Assembly (NCBI RefSeq): GCF_020171365.1
Contig: NZ_JAIUZO010000002.1
Span: forward strand, 2,549,012-2,613,011
Direction: 5' to 3'
DNA length: 64,000 bases
DNA from: Qipengyuania gaetbuli
Lineage (GTDB): Bacteria; Pseudomonadota; Alphaproteobacteria; Sphingomonadales; Sphingomonadaceae
Numbering within the stretch: the stretch's first letter is position 1; the number at the start of each line of letters is the position of its first letter. Shown here one piece after another: positions 29,024-38,020 of this stretch. The position numbers and the translations under genes were made by a program. The notes under the pieces are model-generated. The model worked only from the letters and a program-made list of their open reading frames with translations, made no database searches and was not told where the DNA came from.

Positions 29024-29427
29024 TGATCACGCGCTTGAAAAGCCTTTTCCGTAACGCGAATGGCAGCGCTGCCGTCGAATTCGCGCTCGCATTGCCGCTG
29101 ACGGTGACGATGCTGCTCGGCGCGCTCAACATGGGCATCTACCTGTTCTTCCAGAACTCGCTCTCGTCGGCGCTCGACGAGGCGTCGCGGAGTGCGACTG
29201 TTTGGCCTATCCCCAGCGATGCTGAACTGCAGACCGAGTTCACGAACAATCTCCTCAGCGCCCAGCAATTCGGCAATGCGACGCTGGCGGTAACGCACGG
29301 GACCGACGCGGCCGGGCGCGACTTTGTCGACCTGGTGGCGACGGGCGGGATCAATGTGAACCTCGTGTTCGTCGACATGGGCACAATGCCCGTTCGCCTG
29401 ACCAAGCGTTCCTACCCGCAGCTCTAA
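29020..29427 (+). CDS. TadE-family pseudopilin (second copy)
   Basis: Second TadE-like protein, 135 residues. The N terminus FRNANGSAAVEFALALPLTVTMLLGAL shows the same leader, Glu and hydrophobic helix as the gene before it. The soluble part (DEASRSATVWPIPSDAELQ onward) differs, so the two are paralogues rather than a recent copy. The ATG at 29020 overlaps the previous stop (ATGATG). None of the Tad secretion machinery (TadA ATPase, TadB/C, RcpC, RcpA) is in this window, so export must depend on a locus elsewhere. Confidence 0.85.
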   Translation: MMITRLKSLFRNANGSAAVEFALALPLTVTMLLGALNMGIYLFFQNSLSSALDEASRSATVWPIPSDAELQTEFTNNLLSAQQFGNATLAVTHGTDAAGRDFVDLVATGGINVNLVFVDMGTMPVRLTKRSYPQL

Positions 29428-29466
29428 GCCTGTCGGGCAGGCTTGCGCCGAACGCGTGGCTTCGTC

Positions 29467-30150
29467 ATGGCCGCGCGCATGGATGCCAAGCTACTCCTGA
29501 ACGATAACGACCTGCGCCCGGAATACCGGATTGCTCTGGCCTACGCCCATCCGGATGATCGGTTGGCGTATCATGCCATGTTCGAGCTAGACCGGCGCCT
29601 GGCAGAGATCGTCGCAGGCAGCAGCGAACCGATGATCGGCCAATTGCGCCTTGCATGGTGGCGCGATGTCCTAGGCAAGCAACCTGAGGACCGTCCGAGC
29701 GGCGAGCCGCTTGTCGCTGCGTTGAACACGGCATGGGGCGCACATTCCGCCAGCCTCGAAACACTGGTCGATGCGTGGGAAGGGATCTTGCTGGCCGAAA
29801 CGCTCGACCGCAATGCCGCGCTGCAATTCACCGGGGGTAGGGGAGCGTCCTGGACAGCGCTTGTGAGCGGTCCTTTAGCCAAAGAGAGCTCCGCGGGGAT
29901 TTCGCTCGCAGCCCAGGCATGGTTTTTCGCCGATCTCTTGTCCCACCTATCGGATGCGGGAGAACGCGAGGTTGTTGCCGGTATGGCTGATAGCAGAGAA
30001 CTGCGCTCTCCGAGGCTTCCCCGTCGCCTGCGCCCATTGGCAATCCTATCCGCGTTGGGATACCGGGCCCTTGCGGCAGGCGGCGTCTCTCCGATGGAGG
30101 GAAGGGGGGCAGCGCTTCTGGCCTTGCGTATCGGTATTTTTGGCCGCTAA
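29467..30150 (+). CDS. Squalene/phytoene synthase-like protein, probably non-catalytic
   Basis: Protein of 227 residues that resembles the squalene/phytoene synthase fold; the segment EPMIGQLRLAWWRDVLG matches the conserved helix after the first Asp-rich motif. In true prenyl synthases this motif is DxxxD; here the matching stretch is ELDRRLAEIV, and the second Asp-rich motif is not recognisable (AQAWFFADLLSHLSDAG). A terpene synthase activity is therefore doubtful. The pattern resembles the NDUFAF6-like branch of the superfamily, linked to complex I assembly (family knowledge; function here unproven). ATG 29467 is used; a TTG at 29443 is also open. Confidence 0.68.
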   Translation: MAARMDAKLLLNDNDLRPEYRIALAYAHPDDRLAYHAMFELDRRLAEIVAGSSEPMIGQLRLAWWRDVLGKQPEDRPSGEPLVAALNTAWGAHSASLETLVDAWEGILLAETLDRNAALQFTGGRGASWTALVSGPLAKESSAGISLAAQAWFFADLLSHLSDAGEREVVAGMADSRELRSPRLPRRLRPLAILSALGYRALAAGGVSPMEGRGAALLALRIGIFGR

Positions 30151-30180
30151 ACAAGGAGTTGTAGAAATACAGGGGGTTGC

Positions 30181-30645
30181 ATGAGGGGCATTGTCACCGG
30201 CGGGATCATTGTGCTCATCGCCATGGGTGTCGGGCTGTTCTGGTATCAGGGCCGCGCCGAAGTCGAAGCTGCTGCACCGCCGCCCTCGCTTGCGGAATTA
30301 CCGTCCACGGCATCACCTGACGCGCTCCCTTCCGGCGATCCGAAGGACATGGTCGGTCCTGCGCCGCCCGAAGCCACCGAACTCACAAAGGAAGAGCAGC
30401 GGTTTTTTCGCTACGACCGTGACCGTAACTGGCGCATCAGCCGGACTGAAATGCTGGCTACGAGAAGCGACGGTTTCCGTAAGCTCGACAAGGACGGCAA
30501 CAATCTGCTCACCTTCGAGGAATGGGCAGTAGCCACCGTCGACAAATTCGAGGTCGCCGACGCCGACGGTGACAACGAACTTACTCCGAGGGAATTCGCG
30601 ACCACGCGGCCAAAGCCCGCCAAAAAGCGGAAGTGCGCGTGCTGA
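30181..30645 (+). CDS. Membrane-anchored or secreted EF-hand calcium-binding protein
   Basis: Protein of 154 residues with an N-terminal hydrophobic segment (about 5-22, GIIVLIAMGVGLFWY) that could be a membrane anchor or uncleaved signal. A Pro/Ala-rich spacer follows, then three EF-hand loops in the C-terminal half: DRDRNWRISRTE, DKDGNNLLTFEE and DADGDNELTPRE. Each has acidic residues at positions 1, 3 and 12, consistent with calcium binding. The tail is basic and ends RKCAC. Its stop codon abuts that of the convergent trmFO. The role is unknown. Confidence 0.82.
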   Translation: MRGIVTGGIIVLIAMGVGLFWYQGRAEVEAAAPPPSLAELPSTASPDALPSGDPKDMVGPAPPEATELTKEEQRFFRYDRDRNWRISRTEMLATRSDGFRKLDKDGNNLLTFEEWAVATVDKFEVADADGDNELTPREFATTRPKPAKKRKCAC

Positions 30646-32013
30646 TCAGGCGGTGGCCGCTTCGGCGCCCGCGATCCACTCCCCGAAATCTTGCTTGGCG
30701 CGCGACGTGTAAGCTTCCTTGCGCGCTTTCTTTTTCACGTCGTGAAGAGGGGGGAAGAGGCCGAAATTGACGTTCATGGGCTGGAATGTCTCTGCCTCTG
30801 CATCGCCGGTGATGTGGCTGAGCAGCGCACCGAAAGCGGTTGTCCTTGGTGGAGGTGCCCAGTCGCGGCCGGCCAGTTCGGCCGCAGCCATCATGCCCGC
30901 CATCAGCCCGACTGCGGAACTTTCCACGTAGCCTTCGCAGCCGGTGATCTGGCCGGCGAACCTGATGTGCTCCCCGCCGCGCAGCCGCAACTGGCGATCC
31001 AAAACGAGCGGGGAATTGATGAAAGTATTCCGGTGAAGACCGCCGAGCCGTGCGAACTCAGCATTCTCGAGGCCCGGGATCGTACGGAACAGCTCGATCT
31101 GTGCGCCATATTTCAGCTTCGTCTGGAAGCCGACCATGTTCCACAGCGTGCCGAGCTTGTTGTCCTGCCGCAGCTGGACCACGGCATAGGGCCAGCGCCC
31201 TTGAGGGAATTCGGGAGTCGTGTCGTGCGGGTTGTCGAGCCCCACTGGCTTCATGGGACCGAAGCGGAGCGTGTCGACCCCGCGCGCGGCCATGACCTCG
31301 ATCGGCATGCAGCCGTCGAAGTAGGGGGTATCCGCTTCCCATTCGCGGAATTCGGTCTTCTCGCCATCGAGCAGGCCCTGGTGGAAGGCGAGGTACTGTT
31401 CCTTGGTCATGGGGCAGTTGATGTAGTCTCCGTCTTCGTTCGAGGCCTCGGTCCGCTTGTTCCAGCGGGACTGGATCCAGCACACGTCCATGTTGATGCT
31501 GTCGCGGTGGACGATCGGGGCGATGGCATCGAAGAAGGCGAGGCGGTCTTGGCCCGTTGCCCCGACGATGCTTTCGGCAAGCGATTGCGCGGTCAGCGGG
31601 CCCGTGGCGACGATTGTGGCACCGGCGGAGGGGAGGGTGTCGACGCGTTCGCGCACGACGGTCACGTTGGGATGCTCTTCGAGCGTGCGCTGCACTTCGG
31701 CGGAGAACACGTCGCGGTCGACCGCCATGGCGCTTCCGGCAGGGACGCGGGCCACTTCGCCCGCGCGCATGACAATGCTGTCGAGCCCGCGCATTTCGTG
31801 ATGCAGCAGGCCAACCGCATTGCGTTCGCTATCGTCCGACCGGAAACTGTTGGAGCAAACCAATTCCGCAAGGCCATCGGTCTGGTGTGCAGGCGTCATC
31901 TCGCCGCTACCGCGCATTTCAGACAGGCGAACCTTGAAGCCGCGCTTCGCCAGTTGCCATGCCGCCTCGCTTCCCGCGAGGCCGCCGCCGATGATATGTA
32001 CGTCGTGAGTCAT
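30646..32013 (-). CDS. trmFO: Methylenetetrahydrofolate-tRNA-(uracil-5-)-methyltransferase TrmFO
   Basis: Folate- and FAD-dependent enzyme that methylates U54 of tRNA (T-loop thymidine). The 455-residue protein starts [26 protein letters not shown], with a Rossmann FAD-binding motif, followed by [13 protein letters not shown] and, later, the family segments KMNVCW-like [29 protein letters not shown] (in part) and [10 protein letters not shown]. Length is normal. It is the alternative to the SAM-dependent TrmA. It is convergent with the EF-hand gene and separated by 70 bases from the divergent YhhN gene. Confidence 0.96.
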   Translation of the reverse strand: MTHDVHIIGGGLAGSEAAWQLAKRGFKVRLSEMRGSGEMTPAHQTDGLAELVCSNSFRSDDSERNAVGLLHHEMRGLDSIVMRAGEVARVPAGSAMAVDRDVFSAEVQRTLEEHPNVTVVRERVDTLPSAGATIVATGPLTAQSLAESIVGATGQDRLAFFDAIAPIVHRDSINMDVCWIQSRWNKRTEASNEDGDYINCPMTKEQYLAFHQGLLDGEKTEFREWEADTPYFDGCMPIEVMAARGVDTLRFGPMKPVGLDNPHDTTPEFPQGRWPYAVVQLRQDNKLGTLWNMVGFQTKLKYGAQIELFRTIPGLENAEFARLGGLHRNTFINSPLVLDRQLRLRGGEHIRFAGQITGCEGYVESSAVGLMAGMMAAAELAGRDWAPPPRTTAFGALLSHITGDAEAETFQPMNVNFGLFPPLHDVKKKARKEAYTSRAKQDFGEWIAGAEAATA

Positions 32014-32083
32014 TGCGGTGGCGCACCTAGGGCTTGCATGCCCCCTCTATCAAGGATTACCGAGCGCGAACGAGGGGAATTTC

Positions 32084-32740
32084 ATGCCAAAACGCGCATT
32101 GTCCGAACACCGGCCCTACCTGCTGGCCAGCCTGGCGGCAGCAGTCAGCTACTTTTTCGTCATGGACGACCCAATCGGCGGGATATGGCTGATGGCCTGG
32201 AAGGGAGCTGGCGTGGGGTTTCTCGCTCTCTACGCAGCTCACCGCGGCAAGGGGCTCGATGGTGCGCTTATCGCGCTTGTCATGACCTTCGGCGCGCTAG
32301 GCGATGTGGTGCTCGAGTTCAGTTTCTTAGTCGGGGGCGCGCTCTTCGCGGTCGGGCACCTGATCGCGATCGCTCTTTATTTGCGCAACCGTCGCCCATC
32401 GATGACCGGTAGCCAGGCGCTTACCGGCATTGCTCTTCTGGCAGCGACACCGGCTATCGCTGGATTGATGACCTATCCCCTGCCTAACTGGCAGGCGGCG
32501 ACCGGTTATTCGTTCCTGGTAGGAGCCATGGCAGCTGCGGCATGGACGAGCCGTTTTCCCCGCTACCGCGTCGGGACGGGTGCGGTGCTGTTCGTGGTCA
32601 GCGATTTGCTGATCTTCGCAAGGGAAGCGGGCCACATCCCGGACGAGGTCGGAAGCTGGTTGATCTGGCCACTGTATTACGGTGGGCAATTCCTCATCGC
32701 GATCGGCGTGGTGCAGAGCATTCGCAAGCACCACGCCTGA
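32084..32740 (+). CDS. YhhN-family membrane protein (lysoplasmalogenase-like)
   Basis: Polytopic membrane protein of 218 residues with about eight hydrophobic segments. The pattern, with GALGDVVLEF in the third segment and VSDLLIFAREAG in the sixth, matches the YhhN/TMEM86 family. Mammalian members hydrolyse lysoplasmalogens; bacterial substrates are not well established. The two conserved Asp residues in those motifs are the likely catalytic pair of the family. ATG 32084 begins MPKRALSEHRPYLLASLAAA; GAGGGGA lies upstream. It is convergent with gyrA, 18 bases apart. Confidence 0.82.
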   Translation: MPKRALSEHRPYLLASLAAAVSYFFVMDDPIGGIWLMAWKGAGVGFLALYAAHRGKGLDGALIALVMTFGALGDVVLEFSFLVGGALFAVGHLIAIALYLRNRRPSMTGSQALTGIALLAATPAIAGLMTYPLPNWQAATGYSFLVGAMAAAAWTSRFPRYRVGTGAVLFVVSDLLIFAREAGHIPDEVGSWLIWPLYYGGQFLIAIGVVQSIRKHHA

Positions 32741-32758
32741 TACCGGTTTCCCGGCGCT

Positions 32759-35593
32759 TTAGCCCCCGGGCTCGCCTTCGATGTTCTTGTCCGAATGGGC
32801 CGTCGTGTGCGGTTCGGTCGTCTGCGCGGTGCGGTCGGCCATTTCTTCCGCGATGGCCTCTTCCGCCTCGTTTTCCGGCTCTTCCGTCTCGTCGATCAGA
32901 GCTGCGCCGACAATCTGCTCGCCCTTCGCGACGTTGAAAATTCGCACACCCGAGGATCCGCGGCCCGAGATTGAGAAACCTTCATGGTTGTCGAACCCGC
33001 CTTCCACCATGTGGCGGAATTGGATCGGCAGGCGGATCAGCTTGGCCTGGTCGGTGACCAGCATGAGCTGCGAACCGTGCTTGACCGGGAAGCTGGCGAC
33101 GACCGGCCCATTGCGGTCCGGATTGCTGGCCGGCTCGCCGATATTGGTCAGGCCCATCCCGCCGCGACCGATGGTGCGGTATTCGTACGCTGACGAGATC
33201 TTGCCATAGCCATTGGCGGTGAGCGTAAGGATGAATTCCTCCGCCTCTGCCATCTCGGCAACCTTTCCGGCGTCGAGCGTCGTTTCGTTCTCGTTGTTCT
33301 TCCAAGTCGCTGCGCGCAGGTAGGCGTCACGGACCTCGGTGTCGCGCTCCCCTGCGTCCAGCACGGCCATCGAGACGACCTTCTGGCCTTCCTTGAGCTT
33401 CATGCCGCGCACGCCGATGCCGGTACGGCTCTTGGTTTCGCGGGCGTCGGTAGCCGAGAAGCGGATCGCCTTGCCGGAATCGGAAGCGAGGAAAATTTCC
33501 TGCTCCTCGGTCAGCAGTTCGACGCCGATCAGGCGGTCTCCGCTGCCTTCGACAAAGCCCATCGCGTATTTGCCGTTGCTGGGTACGTTGGTAAACGCGT
33601 CCATCGAATTACGGCGCACCATGCCCTGCTCGGTCGCAAAGACGATGTTGAGATTGGCCCACTCGCTTTCGTCCTCGGGCAGCGGCAGCACGTTGGTCAC
33701 GCGCTCCTCGTCGCCGAGGGGAAGCAGGTTGACCATCGGCCGTCCCTTGGTGGTCGGACCCCCTTCGGGCAGCTTCCAAACTTTCATCCGGTAGACGCGG
33801 CCGGTATTCGTGAAGAAGAGCACCGGGTTGTGCGTCGAAGTGACAAACATTTCGACGACGGCATCCTCGTCCTTGGTCGCCATGCCCGAGCGGCCCTTGC
33901 CGCCGCGCGCCTGCGCCCTGAAGGCCTGGAGCGGGGTGCGCTTGATGTAACCGCCGTGGGTGACGGTCACGACCATGTCTTCGCGCTCGATAAGGTCTTC
34001 ATCCTCGAGACCGTCCCAGGCGGGCGCGATTTCGGTGATGCGCGGCGTGGCGTAGGTAGCGCGAATTTCCTCGAGCTCTTCGCGCATCACGCCGTAAAGC
34101 TTCACGCGGTCGGCGAGGATCGAGAGATACTCTTCGATAGCGAGGCTCAGTTCCTTGAGTTCGTCGCCAATCTCGTCGCGGCCCAGCGCGGTGAGGCGGT
34201 GGAGACGCAGGTCGAGGATGGCCTTAACCTGGCGTTCCGAGAGACGATAGGAGCCGCCTTCCTGTTCGGCGCTCGGCTCGATCGCTTCGACGAGCTGGAT
34301 GTACTGCGCGATGTCGCCGATCGGCCATTCCTTCGCGAGCAGCTTGGCGCGCGCATCCGCCGGATTGGACGACCCGCGGATCATCGCAACGACTTCGTCG
34401 AGGTTCGACACGGCCACCACGAGGCCGAGCAAGATGTGGGCACGCTCGCGCGCCTTGTTCAGCTCGAACTTGGTGCGACGGGTGATGACCTCTTCGCGGA
34501 AGGCGATGAACGCCTGCACGAATTCGCGCAAAGTAAGGACTTCGGGGCGGCCACCGCGGATGGCCAGCATGTTGGCCGGGAAGCTCGCCTGCGCGGGCGT
34601 GTAGCGCCAGATCTGGTTGAGCACGACTTCGGGCGAGGCATCGCGCTTCAGATCGACGACGACGCGCACGCCTTCACGGCTCGATTCGTCGCGGATGTCG
34701 GAAATGCCCTCGATCCGCTTGTCCTTGGCGGCTTCAGCAATCTTTTCGACCAGCGCGCTCTTGCCGACCTGGTAGGGGATGGAGGTGAGAACGATCGACC
34801 GTCGGTCGTTCTTGCCGGTTTCCACATCGTGGCGCGCACGCATGAGGATCGACCCGCGACCGGTGGTGTAGGCCGCACGGGCACCCGATTTGCCGAGGAT
34901 CAGCGGAGCAGTCGGGAAATCCGGCCCCGGAATGATCTCGAACAGTTCCTCACTGGTGATGGCCGGATTCTCGATGAAAGCGAGACAGCCGTCGATCACC
35001 TCGCCCAGATTGTGCGGCGGGATATTCGTGGCCATGCCGACCGCGATGCCACCTGCGCCATTGACCAGGAGGTTGGGGAAGCGTGCCGGCAGGACCGTCG
35101 GTTCCTGGCGCGAGCCGTCGTAGTTGTCGACGAAATCGACCGTGTCCTTGTCGAGGTCGTCGAGCAGCGAATTCGCGACACGGGCAAGGCGCGCCTCGGT
35201 GTAACGCATCGATGCCGGCGGATCGGGATCCATCGAACCGAAGTTCCCCTGGCCGTCGACCAGAGGAACGCGCAGCGACCAGTCCTGGGTCATGCGGGCA
35301 AGCGCATCGTAGATCGCGGCGTCGCCATGCGGGTGGTAGTTACCCATGACGTCGCCGACGATCTTGGCGCTCTTGCGATAGGGGCGGCCGGCAACGAAGC
35401 CGCCTTCCTGGCTGGCGAAGAGGATACGGCGATGAACCGGCTTCAGGCCGTCGCGCACGTCCGGCAGCGCGCGGCTGACGATCACGCTCATCGCGTAATC
35501 GAGGTAGCTGGTCTTCATCTCGTCGACGATGTCGATGCGAGCGTATTCGGCGCCGGGGGCCGGGGGGTCAATCAGGTCGGTTTCGTCGGACAA
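32759..35593 (-). CDS. gyrA: DNA gyrase subunit A
   Basis: Type II topoisomerase subunit that breaks and rejoins DNA while GyrB hydrolyses ATP, giving negative supercoils. The 944-residue protein has the catalytic Tyr131 in SMRYTEARL, the breakage-reunion domain, the coiled-coil region and a C-terminal beta-pinwheel with the GyrA box QARGGKG, which separates it from ParC. Quinolone-region sequence is [10 protein letters not shown]: the residue matching E. coli Ser83 is Ala (Ala92 here), while Asp87 is kept. The last ~50 residues are acidic. The start is a TTG at 35593; no in-frame ATG exists before the conserved N terminus. Confidence 0.97.
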   Translation of the reverse strand: MSDETDLIDPPAPGAEYARIDIVDEMKTSYLDYAMSVIVSRALPDVRDGLKPVHRRILFASQEGGFVAGRPYRKSAKIVGDVMGNYHPHGDAAIYDALARMTQDWSLRVPLVDGQGNFGSMDPDPPASMRYTEARLARVANSLLDDLDKDTVDFVDNYDGSRQEPTVLPARFPNLLVNGAGGIAVGMATNIPPHNLGEVIDGCLAFIENPAITSEELFEIIPGPDFPTAPLILGKSGARAAYTTGRGSILMRARHDVETGKNDRRSIVLTSIPYQVGKSALVEKIAEAAKDKRIEGISDIRDESSREGVRVVVDLKRDASPEVVLNQIWRYTPAQASFPANMLAIRGGRPEVLTLREFVQAFIAFREEVITRRTKFELNKARERAHILLGLVVAVSNLDEVVAMIRGSSNPADARAKLLAKEWPIGDIAQYIQLVEAIEPSAEQEGGSYRLSERQVKAILDLRLHRLTALGRDEIGDELKELSLAIEEYLSILADRVKLYGVMREELEEIRATYATPRITEIAPAWDGLEDEDLIEREDMVVTVTHGGYIKRTPLQAFRAQARGGKGRSGMATKDEDAVVEMFVTSTHNPVLFFTNTGRVYRMKVWKLPEGGPTTKGRPMVNLLPLGDEERVTNVLPLPEDESEWANLNIVFATEQGMVRRNSMDAFTNVPSNGKYAMGFVEGSGDRLIGVELLTEEQEIFLASDSGKAIRFSATDARETKSRTGIGVRGMKLKEGQKVVSMAVLDAGERDTEVRDAYLRAATWKNNENETTLDAGKVAEMAEAEEFILTLTANGYGKISSAYEYRTIGRGGMGLTNIGEPASNPDRNGPVVASFPVKHGSQLMLVTDQAKLIRLPIQFRHMVEGGFDNHEGFSISGRGSSGVRIFNVAKGEQIVGAALIDETEEPENEAEEAIAEEMADRTAQTTEPHTTAHSDKNIEGEPGG

Positions 35594-35895
35594 GACTATG
35601 GTATTCCGTGATCTGTGATCGGGATATGGATTGCAGCACAAACCCTAGGCGAAATGCCGTTCTCGCGCCACTTTCGGGCGGGTCTGACAGGGGCGTTCGC
35701 AGGCTTTTTCCACATATGGATAGCCCGATTGCCCATATCGGACCTGAACGGGGGGAACGTGCATCATTCAATGGCCATTCAGCGCCAAAACCCTACAAGA
35801 TTTGCAATGAGAGCGTTAAAAGGCCAAGTGCCGCACCGTTGAGAGAATTCCGGCGCCCACCGCGCTCATTCCCCCTATCCACTCTTGGGAGTTAC
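35594..35895. other. Divergent intergenic region between gyrA and a secreted repeat protein
   Basis: About 300 bases with no credible gene. It must hold the gyrA promoter (minus) and the promoter of the plus-strand secreted protein. I see one loose inverted repeat (atatgg around 35715 / ccatat around 35735) and several AT-rich patches, but no clear -35/-10 pair or known operator. Confidence 0.5.
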
Positions 35896-37191
35896 ATGAT
35901 GATCTTCACCCGTATTTCCAAGGCCTCGCGTCCGTCGTCGGCGCTGGCTCTGGCCCTCGTTCTTGCCGCGACCGGCACTGCAGGCGTTTTCGCGCTCGAG
36001 CAGCCCGCTTTCGCGCAGAAGAAGAAGAAGAAAGAGGAAAAGCCCGCAGCAAAGAATTATTCTGCGGAGTTTATCGCTGCCTACCAGCCGCTTGCAGACG
36101 CGGTGAACGCAGCTGCGCCTGATTTTGCGACCATCAACGCTCAGCTTCCGGCCATGAAGGCGCTCATCCAGTCGAATGACGAGCGCATGGTTGCCGGCAA
36201 CCTCATCTACACCGTCGGGACCAAGAACCAGAACCGCGCCCAGCAGCTCGAAGGCGTTGAGCTGATGCTCGCCAGCGGTCAGGTTCCTGCTGAAAGCCAG
36301 GGCCAGTACAACCTTCTCGCCGGCCAGCTGGCCTATAACGAGAAGGCGTATTCCAAGGCGCGCCCCTACCTGCTGAAGGCAATCGAGCTCGGCCACACCG
36401 AGAGCGAGCCGCAGGGCCTCGTCGCCGAATCCTATTTCAGCGAAGACAATTACGCTGCCGGCCTGAAGTATCTCGCCGAAGCGATTGCCGCCGAGGAAGC
36501 TGCTGGAAACCCGGTCAACGAGCAGTGGGTACGCCGCGGCCTGCAGATGGCCTATAACAACCAGATGGCAGAAGAACTGGGCCAGTTCGGCCTGCTGTTC
36601 GTCAAACACTTCCCCTCGACGCAGAACTGGGGCGAAGTGATCGCCATCACCGCTTATGGTGGCGGTTGGCAGAACCCCGAAATCCTCGACCTCGTGCGTC
36701 TGGCCCGTTCGGCCAAGGCCATGCGCGATGAACGCATGTATGCCGACTACATCGACAGCGCCGATTATCGCCGCCTGCCGGGTGAAGTCGTTGCCGTCAT
36801 CGACGAAGGCTATGCGCAGGGCACTCTCAAGAAGACCGACACCTACGTCGCCGAAGTTCGCGGCATGGCAGCCGAACGCGCCAAGACCGACCGCGCGGAT
36901 CTCGCAGGCCTGCTGACCAAGGCAAAGGCTTCGACCGATGTGAAGTCGATCGTCACCGGCGGCGACCTTGCGCTCAGCTACGGCGACTACGCTGCTGCCG
37001 AAGTCCTCTACACCAAAGCCCTCGGCATGCCGGGCGTCGATGCCGGCCTCGCCCGCACGCGTCTCGGTATTGCGCAGCTCGAACAGGGCAAGGCTGCTGA
37101 AGCTGTCGCCACGTTCAATGCGGTCGAAGGCAAGCGCGCGGCCATTGCCCGTCTCTGGGCTACCTATGCAGCGGAAGAAGCGGGCATCTGA
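35896..37191 (+). CDS. Secreted TPR-like repeat protein
   Basis: Predicted periplasmic protein of 431 residues. The N terminus has a long signal peptide with likely cleavage after residue 40 (QPAFA|Q), directly followed by a run of five lysines and KEEKPAAK. The mature part is helical, with repeated motifs such as GQYNLLAGQLAYNEKAYSKARPYLLKA and LALSYGDYAAAEVLYTKAL that fit tetratricopeptide repeats; I count at least four. No catalytic motif is visible. GGGAG lies upstream of the ATG, and a strong terminator follows 29 bases after the stop. I do not recognise the specific family; a role as envelope scaffold is a guess. Confidence 0.75.
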   Translation: MMIFTRISKASRPSSALALALVLAATGTAGVFALEQPAFAQKKKKKEEKPAAKNYSAEFIAAYQPLADAVNAAAPDFATINAQLPAMKALIQSNDERMVAGNLIYTVGTKNQNRAQQLEGVELMLASGQVPAESQGQYNLLAGQLAYNEKAYSKARPYLLKAIELGHTESEPQGLVAESYFSEDNYAAGLKYLAEAIAAEEAAGNPVNEQWVRRGLQMAYNNQMAEELGQFGLLFVKHFPSTQNWGEVIAITAYGGGWQNPEILDLVRLARSAKAMRDERMYADYIDSADYRRLPGEVVAVIDEGYAQGTLKKTDTYVAEVRGMAAERAKTDRADLAGLLTKAKASTDVKSIVTGGDLALSYGDYAAAEVLYTKALGMPGVDAGLARTRLGIAQLEQGKAAEAVATFNAVEGKRAAIARLWATYAAEEAGI

Positions 37192-37220
37192 GCCTGACGT
37201 TTCAGCGCGAATGACAAAGG

Positions 37221-37257
37221 CGGCGCGGGTCCATCGGATCCGCGCCGTTTTTCTTGT
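37221..37257 (+). terminator. Strong intrinsic terminator after the TPR protein
   Basis: A 12-bp stem (cggcgcgggtcc / ggatccgcgccg, one G-U) with a three-base loop is followed by tttttcttgt. It lies between convergent genes and could also slow transcription from the minus-strand NYN gene. Confidence 0.88.
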
Positions 37258-37983
37258 CTAGCGAAGGCGCTTTACCCAGACGGTGTTGTCGCGCCGCTCG
37301 ACCTTGAACTGCTCCATCGCCTCGAACAGGTCGGAGAGGCGTTTGAAGCCGTAGTTGCGCACATCGAAGCTCGAGCGGTTCCCGGCAATCTGGCCGACCT
37401 CTCCCATCTGCGCGAAACCTTCGTCGTCGCGTCGGGCTGCCTTCCATGCGGTGCCGAGCAATTCGACCAGTTCTTCATCGACATTGGACCTGGCCTTGCT
37501 CGCCTTTGTCTTGGTCGTGTCGGGCTCGTCCGATGCGCCGTTGATGAGGGCATCGATATCGATGAAGCGGGTGCAGGCGCTCTTGAATGCGCCCGGCGTC
37601 TTGTTCGTGCTGCCGAAGCCGTAGACGATCAGGCCATCCTGCCTAAGGCGCGTGACCAGCGGCGTGAAATCGCTGTCGGAGCTCATGATGCCGAAGCCGT
37701 CCACCTTGCCCTGGTACAGCAGGTCGATCGCGTCGATCGTCATGGCCATGTCGGTTGCATTCTTGCCAGCGGTCAGGTCGAACTGCTGCTGCGGACGGAT
37801 GCCGTACTTGTGGGTGATCGTGTCCCAGTTGGCGAGGTTGTTCTTGGCGAAGTTGCCGTAAGCCCGCTTGATGTTCACCTGGCCGAGTTCGGCCATGACG
37901 GTGAGGACAGGATCGATCCCCTTGGGAGAGGTGTTGTCCGCGTCGATCAGCAGGGCGATGTTCTTGAGTTCTTTTTCAGGCAT
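37258..37983 (-). CDS. NYN-domain (PIN-like) nuclease with C-terminal OST-HTH/LOTUS domain
   Basis: Protein of 241 residues. The N-terminal NYN domain (about 1-145) has the acidic residues expected of PIN-like metal-dependent nucleases: Asp14 and Asp16 in LLIDADNTS, Asp in ATDMAMTIDAIDLL and the pair in SSDSDFTPLV. A charged linker (about 150-165) leads to a C-terminal domain, VDEELVELLGTAWKAA through FKVERRDNTVWVKRL, that resembles OST-HTH/LOTUS RNA-binding domains. It should act on RNA, but no target is known. It follows the carbonic anhydrase gene by 37 bases on the same strand and may be co-transcribed with the bicarbonate module. Confidence 0.85.
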   Translation of the reverse strand: MPEKELKNIALLIDADNTSPKGIDPVLTVMAELGQVNIKRAYGNFAKNNLANWDTITHKYGIRPQQQFDLTAGKNATDMAMTIDAIDLLYQGKVDGFGIMSSDSDFTPLVTRLRQDGLIVYGFGSTNKTPGAFKSACTRFIDIDALINGASDEPDTTKTKASKARSNVDEELVELLGTAWKAARRDDEGFAQMGEVGQIAGNRSSFDVRNYGFKRLSDLFEAMEQFKVERRDNTVWVKRLR

Positions 37984-38020
37984 GGTGCGTCACATGGTCG
38001 CCTTGCCCAGGGTGTGCAAG

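Noticed and set aside
33830..35611. A ~590-codon open frame on the plus strand opposite gyrA
   Set aside because: It mirrors the codon positions of gyrA in a GC-rich genome, has no family resemblance and no ribosome site. Similar long antisense frames opposite ppiD, mscS/hppD, pyrG and ntrY were dismissed for the same reason.
35700..35745. Inverted repeat atatgg/ccatat as a gyrA operator
   Set aside because: Only six bases per arm with a 13-base spacer and no known matching regulator; too weak to list as a site.
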